DNA from: a virus
Length of the DNA stretch: 64,000 nucleotides
IMG/VR virus record: IMGVR_UViG_3300021598_001001
Location: 98,061-162,060 of that record
Reading direction: 5' to 3' (one strand)
The notes beneath the pieces are model-generated. The model saw nothing but the letters and a program-made list of their open reading frames with translations. It did not search any database and was not told the origin of the DNA. Below are positions 1 through 5,107 of this stretch, piece by piece; the stretch's first letter is position 1, and every line of letters starts with the position of its first letter. Both the position numbers and the translations under genes were made by a program.

Positions 1-60
1 CAAATAGAGAATGAGATGCGCTCTAAAGACACTCAAACTCACCAACACCAACACACTCAA

Positions 61-186
61 ATGATCGCAACTCGTAAAGACTTCTTCATCGCTGTGCTTG
101 ATCAGTTTGCTACTAATGGTAACGAACTTCTGCAACTTCTGGATGACATTGTGAACGGCGAATGTGAATGCTATCTTGAAGACTGA
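61..186 (+). CDS. Small hypothetical protein, 41 aa
   Basis: Short ATG-started frame that I do not recognise. The protein starts MIATRKDFFIAVLDQ, looks amphipathic-helical and ends acidic (ECECYLED). There is no Shine-Dalgarno; the ATG follows an A/C-rich leader of CACCAAC/ACACA runs, like the leaders of the genes at 903 and 2105. The frame is open back to the window edge and has another ATG at 16, so the true start could lie upstream or the gene could be partial. It is the first of a run of tiny co-directional genes. Its function is unknown. Confidence 0.5.
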   Translation: MIATRKDFFIAVLDQFATNGNELLQLLDDIVNGECECYLED

Positions 187-225
187 TTAACTGTTCATTT
201 CTTACACTTTTTCTTCTTTTCTCTC

Positions 226-393
226 ATGACTCTTCAATCTGCAATCGCTCAACTTCGCGCTGCTCGCAACGGCGCTGAAATGCTCCAAGTTCTCGACATG
301 CTCGCACAAGACTCTGTAGGTTACACCTATGCCGAGTCCCCACAAATCGCCAAGGTTCTCGGAGTGCCCACACTTGAAGCTGTAGAGCTCTGA
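226..393 (+). CDS. Small hypothetical protein, 55 aa
   Basis: The frame starts MTLQSAIAQLRAARNGAEML and is followed at once by a terminator-like hairpin. The N-terminal half looks like an amphipathic helix; the C-terminal part (QIAKVLGVPTLEAVEL) could be a short helix-turn-helix-like pair of helices, but that is only a suggestion. Codon use is GC-richer than in the structural genes downstream. The leader is a pyrimidine tract (CTTTTTCTTCTTTTCTCTC) with no Shine-Dalgarno. A 261-base minus-strand frame overlaps it and is rejected because the plus frame matches the neighbours. Not assignable to a known family. Confidence 0.55.
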   Translation: MTLQSAIAQLRAARNGAEMLQVLDMLAQDSVGYTYAESPQIAKVLGVPTLEAVEL

Positions 394-402
394 TGGTATA
401 AT
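374..402 (+). promoter_or_regulatory. Possible sigma70 promoter (TTGAAG-17-TATAAT)
   Basis: TTGAAG at 374-379 and a perfect TATAAT at 397-402, 17 bases apart. The boxes overlap the end of the 55-aa gene, and the start point would fall inside the hairpin at 403-427, so this may be a coincidence. If active it would drive the genes from 432 onward. Confidence 0.3.
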
Positions 403-429
403 AAAGGGGGCTCACATCCCCCCCTTTTT
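403..429 (+). terminator. Rho-independent terminator-like hairpin
   Basis: AAAGGGGG (403-410) pairs with CCCCCTTT (420-427) across a 9-base loop, and the T run continues to 429. It lies between the genes ending at 393 and starting at 432, so it would end or attenuate the upstream transcript. Confidence 0.65.
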
Positions 430-431
430 GT

Positions 432-596
432 ATGACTGATACGGAGAAACTTCTCGAACTTTCAGAGTTAATCAGACAGATCATCTTTGCTCTAGAGATG
501 ACACAATACGAAATCTCCGATTCACAACAAAAGAATAATGTTCTAGAACTCTCTGAGATCTATCACCAGAAGATGATTGCTATTCTAACCACATGA
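432..596 (+). CDS. Small hypothetical protein, 54 aa
   Basis: The protein starts MTDTEKLLELSELIRQIIFA and is predicted by eye to be almost wholly helical with leucine/isoleucine heptad spacing, so a helical hairpin or short coiled coil is likely. Its stop overlaps the start of the next gene (ATGA at 593-596), which argues that both are real and translationally coupled. The start codon sits right after a terminator-like hairpin. No family recognised. Confidence 0.6.
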   Translation: MTDTEKLLELSELIRQIIFALEMTQYEISDSQQKNNVLELSEIYHQKMIAILTT

Positions 597-721
597 AGAA
601 ACACCATCTGATTGTTGCTTCAATCATCCCAGCTATCCTACTCACATTCGCAACGATTCGTGATAGCTGCGCAAACCCCGATTATGCCAATTACTTCACA
701 GAATCATGCAAAACAAAGTAG
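593..721 (+). CDS. Small membrane or secreted protein, 42 aa
   Basis: ATGA overlap with the preceding gene. The protein starts MKKHHLIVASIIPAILLTFA: two lysines and two histidines, then a hydrophobic stretch of about 18 residues (7-24), then a polar tail with two cysteines (residues 26 and 39). This has the form of a signal peptide or single-pass inner-membrane anchor with a short periplasmic tail. The next gene starts inside it at 706 in another frame. A 61-codon frame at 612-797 overlaps both and is rejected. Function unknown; a small membrane protein active early in infection is a guess. Confidence 0.55.
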   Translation: MKKHHLIVASIIPAILLTFATIRDSCANPDYANYFTESCKTK

Positions 722-861
722 AAAACTGGGTGGACAATCTAACACTCACACAACAACAAAAAGTTTACAACGAGATCGTGGATTATTTCACAAGTGAGGT
801 GATTAAAGAGGTGTTATCAAAGTATGACAATTCTCTTGACATTGAACATCTAAACGTATAA
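706..861 (+). CDS. Small hypothetical protein, 51 aa
   Basis: The protein starts MQNKVENWVDNLTLTQQQKV. It is polar, acidic and mainly helical, with no recognisable domain. It overlaps the last 16 bases of the small membrane protein gene, the tight packing typical of phage early genes. The promoter for the next gene (836-864) lies within its last codons. Function unknown. Confidence 0.55.
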   Translation: MQNKVENWVDNLTLTQQQKVYNEIVDYFTSEVIKEVLSKYDNSLDIEHLNV

Positions 862-864
862 AAT
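836..864 (+). promoter_or_regulatory. Sigma70-type promoter (TTGACA-17-TAAAAT)
   Basis: A perfect -35 box TTGACA (836-841), a 17-base spacer and TAAAAT (859-864) lie just upstream of the gene at 903. The start would be near 871, giving a leader of about 30 bases that contains AAGGA at 889-893. Box quality and placement make this a convincing host-sigma early promoter. Confidence 0.7.
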
Positions 865-902
865 AGTAACGTACTTTCATTCACACTTAAGGACACACAC
901 TT

Positions 903-1088
903 ATGCAAACCATCAACAACAAAGTTACACGTTACAGAGTTACCTTGGACTTTACAGTTGATACATCTAACTGTGTAAGTCCTAAAGAATGGAATTGGGC
1001 TTCACTTCTCGAACTCGGTAACAACGAATCAGTCAATGAGGTTTATGTAGAGAACCTCGGAGAATATACCACTCGTAGGAGTAAGTAA
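903..1088 (+). CDS. Small hypothetical protein, 61 aa
   Basis: The protein starts MQTINNKVTRYRVTLDFTVD. Alternating polar/hydrophobic residues (YRVTLDFTV, VNEVYVENL) and a central WNWASLLEL suggest a small beta-alpha-beta fold. That pattern resembles short phage early proteins built on 'V.l.f.v.......p..w.w..ll', but no family can be named. It has its own promoter at 836-864. The leader is A/C-rich (GGACACACACTT) with AAGGA 9 bases before the ATG. Its stop overlaps the next start in TAATG (1086-1090), so the two are probably translated together. Confidence 0.7.
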   Translation: MQTINNKVTRYRVTLDFTVDTSNCVSPKEWNWASLLELGNNESVNEVYVENLGEYTTRRSK

Positions 1089-1237
1089 TGGACCTCACTA
1101 CCGCTCACCCTTACGGGGAAGAAAGTTTGTTCGATTTTGAACAAGAGATCAATGATCAGTATGCTGCTCAGTATGATGAAGATATGATCTTCGATGATTA
1201 CTCTAGTGGCATAGATGCTGAGAGTTATGATCCTTGA
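1088..1237 (+). CDS. Small very acidic hypothetical protein, 49 aa
   Basis: Coupled to the gene before it by a TAATG overlap. The sequence is strikingly acidic (FDFEQEIND, QYDEDMIFDDY) with almost no basic residues and is probably disordered. Small acidic phage early proteins often mimic nucleic acid or bind a basic host protein; that is inference only. It is the last gene before the 590-base non-coding region with the DnaA-type boxes. Confidence 0.6.
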   Translation: MDLTTAHPYGEESLFDFEQEINDQYAAQYDEDMIFDDYSSGIDAESYDP

Positions 1238-1258
1238 TTGATCTCTGATTGTTTATAC

Positions 1259-1307
1259 TGTTTTCCACAGCTTTATGATACCTTTGTGGAAAAAGCTGTG
1301 GAAAACA
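1259..1307. repeat. 16-bp perfect inverted repeat containing DnaA-type boxes
   Basis: Bases 1259-1274 (TGTTTTCCACAGCTTT) are the exact reverse complement of 1292-1307, separated by 17 bases. Each arm contains one TTTTCCACA box and the spacer overlaps a third (1285-1293). Confidence 0.85.
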
Positions 1308-1517
1308 AGCCATTAAAAAAAGGCTAAAAAAATCAAGCTTGTGTGAAAGCTTTCTCGTTTATGTTCTCTCTGTGGCCCCTCTGATGGCTTATAAAAAAGC
1401 CTCTGAGACCTTGTAATCTTAGCGGGCAGGCTATCACACGACCGCATAAATGTCAAGAGACCCCCCACATAAGTCTCCGGGACCACACAGTTTGAGCAAC
1501 ATAAGGTCTCACAGTTT

Positions 1518-1557
1518 CTTATAGTTTTCCACAGCACTTGTGGAAAAAGTCTATAAG
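1518..1557. repeat. Second inverted repeat containing DnaA-type boxes
   Basis: CTTATAG plus TTTTCCACA (1518-1533) faces TGTGGAAAA (1539-1547) and CTATAAG (1551-1557). The arms are perfect apart from a 3-base insert (AGT) in the right arm, and the loop is only 5 bases. A third box follows at 1558-1566. Confidence 0.8.
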
Positions 1558-1603
1558 TTTTCCACAGTCTTATGAGCACTCTAAGTCCCCCACATCTCGG
1601 AGC

Positions 1604-1632
1604 TTGACATAAGCTCTCTGAGGCCTTATAAT
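1604..1632 (+). promoter_or_regulatory. Perfect-consensus sigma70 promoter
   Basis: TTGACA (1604-1609), a 17-base spacer and TATAAT (1627-1632) match the consensus at all 12 box positions. The start would be near 1639. The first possible coding target is the frameshifted gene at 1831, so the leader would be about 190 bases, or the product could be an untranslated RNA. It lies about 40 bases after the last DnaA-type box. Confidence 0.75.
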
Positions 1633-1830
1633 AACTCTGTGGGAGTGCATAAAGGGGCTGAGTGCTTAAGCTCTTTGAGCCGGCTTAAGTAAAGCTCAAG
1701 CCACAAAGACTCATGAGCCTACCATAGAACCTTGACAACTGAGATACACAATGGACACTTATCTAACTGGCCACAGAATGTGCCAGAGGGAGCCAGATCC
1801 CGTATATTAGCCATGTTGAGAGGAACACAC

Positions 1831-2066
1831 ATGAGCCCACTCAAGCTACCTACAACGGTTATGCTAACTATGAGACCTGGAATGCTGCTCTGTGGATTGG
1901 CAATGAGTACAGTCTGTATAAGATTGCTCTTCGTTGTGAAGATTATGCCGAGTTCCAAGAGCTTATGATTGATCACTACGGTATGAGCTGCACCCCTGAT
2001 GGTGTACTCTGGAACGACTCTGAGCTTAACCACGATGAGCTCGACGAAGTGATCAAAGAACTCTGA
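1831..2066 (+). pseudogene. Frameshifted small phage protein (NGYANYETWN family)
   Basis: From 1833 to the TGA at 2064-2066 one frame reads EPTQATYNGYANYETW...ALWIGNEYSLYKIA and is a good match to a small phage family with the signature NGY.NYETWN.ALWI (I recall it listed as DUF7249, from memory). That frame has no ATG, GTG or TTG start: it is open only back to a TAA at 1764-1766. The natural start is ATG 1831, 6 bases after AGAGGA, but it is one frame off (ATG AGC CCA CTC instead of ATG AGC CCN ACT CAA). A one-base loss about 8 bases after the ATG explains both facts. Downstream codons are intact, so the loss is recent, a sequencing error or, less likely, a -1 ribosomal shift. Function of the family is unknown. 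Confidence 0.6.
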
Positions 2067-2104
2067 GCTTCGTCTATTCTAACCGTTCACCACACACTAA
2101 CACC

Positions 2105-2350
2105 ATGAGCACCATTAACGTCGCAACCGCTACCAAACTCGACCTGCTGATTGCTGATACTCAAGGGCAGATTAAGTACACCGTGCTCCCCACCCGTAAG
2201 GCTCGGAAATCTGAACTGCTCATGAGCCGCACGAATGGCGTCCGCACCAACACTAACCGTAAGGGTCAGGCATACAGCGGACATGCCACACATGCACAGA
2301 ATGCTGTGATGGAGGGCAATGCTGCTGCGTATTTCAAGACCAGCGGCTGA
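2105..2350 (+). CDS. Small basic hypothetical protein, 81 aa
   Basis: The protein starts MSTINVATATKLDLLIADTQ. It is basic in the middle (PTRKARKSELLMSR, NTNRKGQAYSG) and ends NAAAYFKTSG. A short beta-rich start followed by a basic, Ser/Thr-rich segment could bind nucleic acid, but there is no recognised domain. The leader is A/C-rich (ACCACACACTAACACC) without a Shine-Dalgarno, like those at 61 and 903. A 100-codon minus-strand frame covers the same DNA and is judged a shadow. It lies between two non-coding repeat regions. Confidence 0.55.
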   Translation: MSTINVATATKLDLLIADTQGQIKYTVLPTRKARKSELLMSRTNGVRTNTNRKGQAYSGHATHAQNAVMEGNAAAYFKTSG

Positions 2351-2643
2351 TGGGGTAGAGTGTGCGTCCCCTCTGAGGCTTATGAGCACTTGGAGGGGAC
2401 ACGAATACAGGGTAGACGAGCAGCGGTGTTCGTGATCTTATGAGCACTTTGAGCAGTTGTTTATGCGCCCGTTTGTTATAGCGCGGGGCGCGGTGGCCCC
2501 CTATTTCAAAAAACGCTCACTACCCTAATCTATAACGACCCCAAAAAGCGCTCATAAAGCTTCACACGACTCAAAATTTTTTTCGCCAGCCAAAAACACT
2601 CAAAACCCCCTTTCATAAATTCTTAGAGATACTTTGAGTAATC
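2351..2643 (+). other. Structured non-coding region
   Basis: About 290 bases with no credible gene. GTCCCCTC (2366-2373) pairs with GAGGGGAC (2393-2400) around a 19-base loop that holds one CTTATGAGCACT repeat. A GC-rich hairpin GGGGC/GCCCC lies at 2485-2500. The last 100 bases are AT-rich with a T7 run and no hairpin before it. It resembles the 1238-1830 region in its repeats but has no DnaA-type box. Confidence 0.5.
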
Positions 2644-2775
2644 ATGAAAAGTCCCCTTCGATATCTTTATGAGAATGTGTATGGTACAGATATTACAATT
2701 GTTGATGAATGTACATATATCTTGATCTGTATTCAAGAGTGTGTTAGAATCTTATGGTCTAAAAAGACGAAATGA
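2644..2775 (+). CDS. Small hypothetical protein, 43 aa
   Basis: The protein starts MKSPLRYLYENVYGTDITIV and ends with a basic tail (WSKKTK). A central hydrophobic stretch (YILICIQECVRILW) could be a membrane-associated helix. Codons are AT-rich, like the structural genes and unlike the genes before 2400, so a change of composition falls near here. It has no strong ribosome-binding site. Function unknown. Confidence 0.5.
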   Translation: MKSPLRYLYENVYGTDITIVDECTYILICIQECVRILWSKKTK

Positions 2776-2808
2776 ATATATAATGTTTGAGATGAACATT
2801 CAGAATAC

Positions 2809-2958
2809 ATGGAATTACAAATAGATCACTACGAAAAGGATTTACTTATTGATTGTATTCAACATCGTTTGGATACTGATAAGATTTTAATTATCAATGA
2901 TTCTCTAAAGTCTGAGATTGAGGACCTGCTTGCAAAAGTAGAAGAGGAGTGTGTATAA
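2809..2958 (+). CDS. Small hypothetical protein, 49 aa
   Basis: The protein starts MELQIDHYEKDLLIDCIQHR and looks like two amphipathic helices ending very acidic (LAKVEEECV). This layout (short helix, LDTDKILIINDSLKSEI, helix) resembles small helical proteins often seen in phage early regions, but it cannot be named. It overlaps the next gene by 8 bases. Confidence 0.55.
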   Translation: MELQIDHYEKDLLIDCIQHRLDTDKILIINDSLKSEIEDLLAKVEEECV

Positions 2959-3112
2959 TATACTTGTAGATGGTTATGTAATTGCACAGAATGTTTCGAA
3001 GTGTGATTTGAAACATAAGGTGGAGATCATCAGAGCATACTGTAATCTTGAAGAAGATCTCAGATTTGCTAAGGTTACATACGTTCTAAATAATCCAGAA
3101 ACCATTGCATGA
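2951..3112 (+). CDS. Small hypothetical protein, 53 aa (GTG start)
   Basis: Frame from GTG 2951, in an 8-base overlap with the preceding gene, to TGA 3110-3112. The start reads (M)YNILVDGYVIAQNVSKCDLK and the middle EIIRAYCNLEEDL, a compact beta-alpha pattern with reasonable codons. No ATG lies in the frame near this point. AGAGGAG at 2943-2949 is directly upstream, but only one base away, which is too close for ideal spacing. It could therefore be a chance frame, though the overlap and the otherwise empty 150 bases favour a gene. Confidence 0.45.
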   Translation: MYNILVDGYVIAQNVSKCDLKHKVEIIRAYCNLEEDLRFAKVTYVLNNPETIA

Positions 3113-3156
3113 ATTGATTTGTAGTGGTAGAATAATTACGTCGCAATTCTAGTTTT

Positions 3157-3909
3157 ATGTCAAAAGGATTTACAATTAAAGCAAACGCTCCGACTCCAAA
3201 GAAAAACGAGGATGATTTTGATATTGAAGCCGCGAAGGAAATGATTCGTGGTAAATCGATTATCTTCTGTCTTCCTGGACGTGGATGTTCATATATTTTT
3301 CTGAAGAATTTCGTACAGTTGTGTTTTGATCTTGTGCAGTCTGGTGCAAGTATTCAAATTTCACAGGACTATTCTTCCATGGTTAACTTTGCACGTTGCA
3401 AAGTACTAGGTGCAAATGTTCTTCGTGGACCAAAGCAGATTCCTTGGGATGGAAGACTGCAGTATGATTATCAACTGTGGATTGATAATGACATTGTATT
3501 CAACACTGAGGCATTCTATCGTCTTGTAGCAATGGATCGTGACATTGCGGCTGGTTGGTACATGACTGAAGATGGTCAGACTACTTCAGTTGCTCATTGG
3601 CTTGAGGAAGATGACTTCAAGAAGAATGGTGGAGTCATGAATCATGAGACTGGTGATACGATGAGTAAGCGTCGTAAGCCATTCACAGTAGACTACACTG
3701 GTTTTGGTTGGGTATTGATTAAGAAGGGTGTATTTGAGTCTCTAGAGTATCCTTGGTTCGCTCCGAAGATGCAAGTGTTTGACTCTGGAGAAGTTCAGGA
3801 TATGTGTGGAGAAGACGTATCCTTCTGTCTTGATGCAAAGGCAGCGGGCTTTGAGATCTGGTGCGATCCTAAGATTCGCGTTGGACACGAGAAGACTCGT
3901 ATTATCTGA
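3157..3909 (+). CDS. Glycosyltransferase-like protein (GT-A fold)
   Basis: A 250-aa protein with the layout of a nucleotide-sugar glycosyltransferase. It begins with a beta-alpha start (SIIFCLPGRGCSYIF, residues 34-48), has an acidic metal-site-like motif WIDNDIVF near 108-115 in the place of the DxD of GT-A enzymes, and an acceptor-side GEDVSFCLDAKAAGF near 218-232. It ends with DPKIRVGHEK, the H-bearing end typical of the family-2 superfamily. The substrate is unknown; it may modify phage DNA, a virion protein or host surface sugar. An extended -10 (TGGTAGAAT, 3125-3133) precedes it. It is the first long gene before the structural block. A GT-like fold is likely; activity is inferred. Confidence 0.65.
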   Translation: MSKGFTIKANAPTPKKNEDDFDIEAAKEMIRGKSIIFCLPGRGCSYIFLKNFVQLCFDLVQSGASIQISQDYSSMVNFARCKVLGANVLRGPKQIPWDGRLQYDYQLWIDNDIVFNTEAFYRLVAMDRDIAAGWYMTEDGQTTSVAHWLEEDDFKKNGGVMNHETGDTMSKRRKPFTVDYTGFGWVLIKKGVFESLEYPWFAPKMQVFDSGEVQDMCGEDVSFCLDAKAAGFEIWCDPKIRVGHEKTRII

Positions 3910-3971
3910 TCTTCGGCGCGTTAAAAAATCAATTTTTGGCGCGTATGTAAAACAATTGTGAGGTATTCAAA

Positions 3972-4118
3972 ATGGCAACAAAAAAATCATCGTCTAACAA
4001 GGTAGTCATTGAATCGACACCTAAGAAAAGTCGTCAAGGAACTGGAAAGCATACTAAATATGCTGCCACCAGTCGAAATGGGGCACGTAAACGTTACCGT
4101 GGTCAAGGGAAAGGTTGA
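3972..4118 (+). CDS. Small very basic protein, 48 aa
   Basis: The protein starts MATKKSSSNKVVIESTPKKS and ends ARKRYRGQGKG; about a quarter of residues are Lys or Arg. I recall very similar short proteins in other T4-like cyanophages at this position, but have no function for them. The charge suggests nucleic-acid or ribosome binding, or packaging into the head with DNA. A run of AATTTTT and GGCGCG repeats separates it from the gene before. A late-promoter-like box follows its stop. Confidence 0.65.
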   Translation: MATKKSSSNKVVIESTPKKSRQGTGKHTKYAATSRNGARKRYRGQGKG

Positions 4119-4136
4119 TATCAACCAAAGGAAAAG

Positions 4137-4144
4137 TCTAAATA
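4137..4144 (+). promoter_or_regulatory. Late-promoter-like box TCTAAATA
   Basis: Close to the T4 late consensus TATAAATA and lies 24 bases before the ATG at 4169. One of a series of such boxes in this window. Confidence 0.45.
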
Positions 4145-4168
4145 ATTCAAATTAATCTAATTATACAG

Positions 4169-4315
4169 ATGGCTGATTCAGATCCAAAAACATCACCTAA
4201 TGCGGAACCAGAAGCACCTTCTGAAGCCAATGTTTTTTCTTATGATGTTGCTTCACAAGTTAAAGCCGCTCCAGAAGTAAAGCCAAATCCAAACTCTCCC
4301 CTAGCTGCAGGTTGA
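4169..4315 (+). CDS. Small acidic Pro/Ala-rich protein, 48 aa
   Basis: The protein starts MADSDPKTSPNAEPEAPSEA and ends NPNSPLAAG. It is low-complexity, acidic and proline-rich, so probably disordered, with a short NVFSYDVASQ segment that might bind a partner. It lies 1 base before the next gene, so the two are probably co-translated. A late-promoter-like box precedes it. Unknown function. Confidence 0.55.
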   Translation: MADSDPKTSPNAEPEAPSEANVFSYDVASQVKAAPEVKPNPNSPLAAG

Positions 4316-4316
4316 T

Positions 4317-4784
4317 ATGACCGAAAAAGAAGCGTATATTCATGAGTGGATCGCTGAAGTATCTAAACAACGTTTAGAATTAGGTGGTTTCGCCGTTTGT
4401 CCATACGCTTCTAATTCAAAAACTAGCATTGTAGAGACTCCTATCGATGACATCGTACCTGAGCCAGGTCATGATGTCATCGTTTTTATTGTAGAAAGTT
4501 TTTGGAGACCTGATCAAATTCAAAAATGGGTAGAATTTTACAACGAAAAGTTTACCTATTACAAATTCTTTGAAGATTTGTCAACAAAAGATACTTATAT
4601 CAATGGCGTAAAGACTAATAATTCAAAATATAATTTAATTTTGTGTCAATCGAAGATTAAATTAAGTAAGATTCGTAAACAATTATCAAAATCAGAGTAC
4701 TATAATTACTGGAATGAGGAATATTTGAAGGAAATCCTTGGTGATGACTACGAACTAGTAAAAGAAGACGACATTTCGGGATAG
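4317..4784 (+). CDS. Conserved-looking cyanophage hypothetical protein, 155 aa
   Basis: A soluble mixed alpha/beta protein starting MTEKEAYIHEWIAEVSKQRL. Notable segments are GGFAVCPYASNSK (residues 23-35), a run ending in PGHDVIVFIVE (52-62), and a lysine-rich C-terminal helix (IKLSKIRKQLSKSEYY). The opening 'W...V...R..LGGF.VCPYA' resembles a small family of uncharacterised phage and bacterial proteins (I recall DUF1415-like sequences, uncertain). Its place just before the baseplate genes suggests a late gene, possibly linked to tail assembly, but nothing in the sequence proves this. Confidence 0.6.
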   Translation: MTEKEAYIHEWIAEVSKQRLELGGFAVCPYASNSKTSIVETPIDDIVPEPGHDVIVFIVESFWRPDQIQKWVEFYNEKFTYYKFFEDLSTKDTYINGVKTNNSKYNLILCQSKIKLSKIRKQLSKSEYYNYWNEEYLKEILGDDYELVKEDDISG

Positions 4785-4827
4785 CAACCCCGTAAAAAGT
4801 TCTGATTTTTACAATCAGGAGCTAAAA

Positions 4828-5067
4828 ATGTCCAATTTTCCAGTAGATAGAGACAAAAATTACATGTTTCAAACGTGGGGAACTACTAAACTCGTCACAG
4901 ATTATAGTCCTCTTACAGAAAAAAAGGTTCTACAAGAGATCGTTCATGATACTGCACCCAATCACGATCTAAAGAAACAAACTGAACTGCATGAGAAGAT
5001 CCGTAATGACCAAGATTACGATGATTGGGAGTATGGAACAGAACCAACTTACGGTAAAAAGTGGTAA
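4828..5067 (+). CDS. Small acidic hypothetical protein, 79 aa
   Basis: The protein starts MSNFPVDRDKNYMFQTWGTT and carries a charged middle (HDLKKQTELHEKIRNDQDYD) ending DWEYGTEPTYGKKW. The ribosome-binding site is good: AGGAG at 4817-4821, 6 bases before the ATG. The AGGAG lies next to two mutually exclusive short inverted repeats (GTAAAAA/TTTTTAC and CTGAT/ATCAG, 4792-4818), so its translation could be structure-controlled. It directly precedes gp25 and may belong to the baseplate group. Not recognised. Confidence 0.6.
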   Translation: MSNFPVDRDKNYMFQTWGTTKLVTDYSPLTEKKVLQEIVHDTAPNHDLKKQTELHEKIRNDQDYDDWEYGTEPTYGKKW

Positions 5068-5084
5068 AAAAGTCTTATAGATAT

Positions 5085-5092
5085 AATAAATA
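5085..5092 (+). promoter_or_regulatory. Late-promoter-like box AATAAATA before gp25
   Basis: An AATAAATA box 16 bases before the gp25 ATG and after the preceding stop. Matches the T4/cyanophage late motif at 7 of 8 bases. Confidence 0.55.
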
Positions 5093-5107
5093 CCCTTAGT
5101 TTAAGTA

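Larger units (their letters stand above)
1238..1830 (+). other. Non-coding region with six DnaA-type boxes (possible replication origin)
   Basis: About 590 bases without a credible gene. It holds six exact copies of TTTTCCACA: plus strand at 1261-1269, 1525-1533 and 1558-1566; minus strand at 1285-1293, 1297-1305 and 1539-1547. This 9-mer fits the general DnaA-box rule TTWTNCACA and is the form known from cyanobacterial origins. Chance predicts fewer than one copy per 64 kb. The boxes form two groups of three, each within an inverted repeat. Degenerate CTCTGAG..CTTRTAA motifs and a perfect sigma70 promoter lie in the same stretch. It may be an origin, a DnaA-titration site or a DnaA-controlled regulatory region; T4 itself does not use host DnaA. 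The box cluster is certain, its role is not. Confidence 0.55.
1569..2448 (+). repeat. Dispersed short repeat CTTATGAGCACT, three copies
   Basis: The exact 12-mer occurs at 1569-1580, 2379-2390 and 2437-2448, all in non-coding DNA. The first copy begins 3 bases after the last DnaA-type box. A related 16-base motif (CTCTGAGGCCTTATAA and variants) occurs at 1379, 1401, 1616 and 2371. The copy at 1616-1631 covers the -10 box of the promoter at 1604-1632, so it could be an operator. Confidence 0.6.

Noticed and set aside
224-484. Minus-strand frame of 86 codons
   Set aside because: It covers the plus-strand 55-aa gene and part of the next; no ribosome-binding site and Cys/Arg/Trp-rich sequence typical of antisense frames.
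612-797. Plus-strand frame of 61 codons (MLLQSSQLSYSH)
   Set aside because: Overlaps the better-supported 42-aa and 51-aa genes that are linked by stop/start overlaps; low-complexity Ser/Gln/His composition.
1313-1579. Minus-strand frame of 88 codons across the non-coding region
   Set aside because: Runs through the inverted repeats and DnaA-type boxes; Trp/Arg/Cys-rich without a start signal.
1719-2033. Minus-strand frame of 104 codons and plus-strand frame at 1732-1968
   Set aside because: Both are shadows of the frameshifted NGYANYETWN gene, whose frame has recognisable family residues.
2087-2389. Minus-strand frame of 100 codons
   Set aside because: Antisense to the 81-aa gene; runs into the hairpin and repeat downstream; no start signal.
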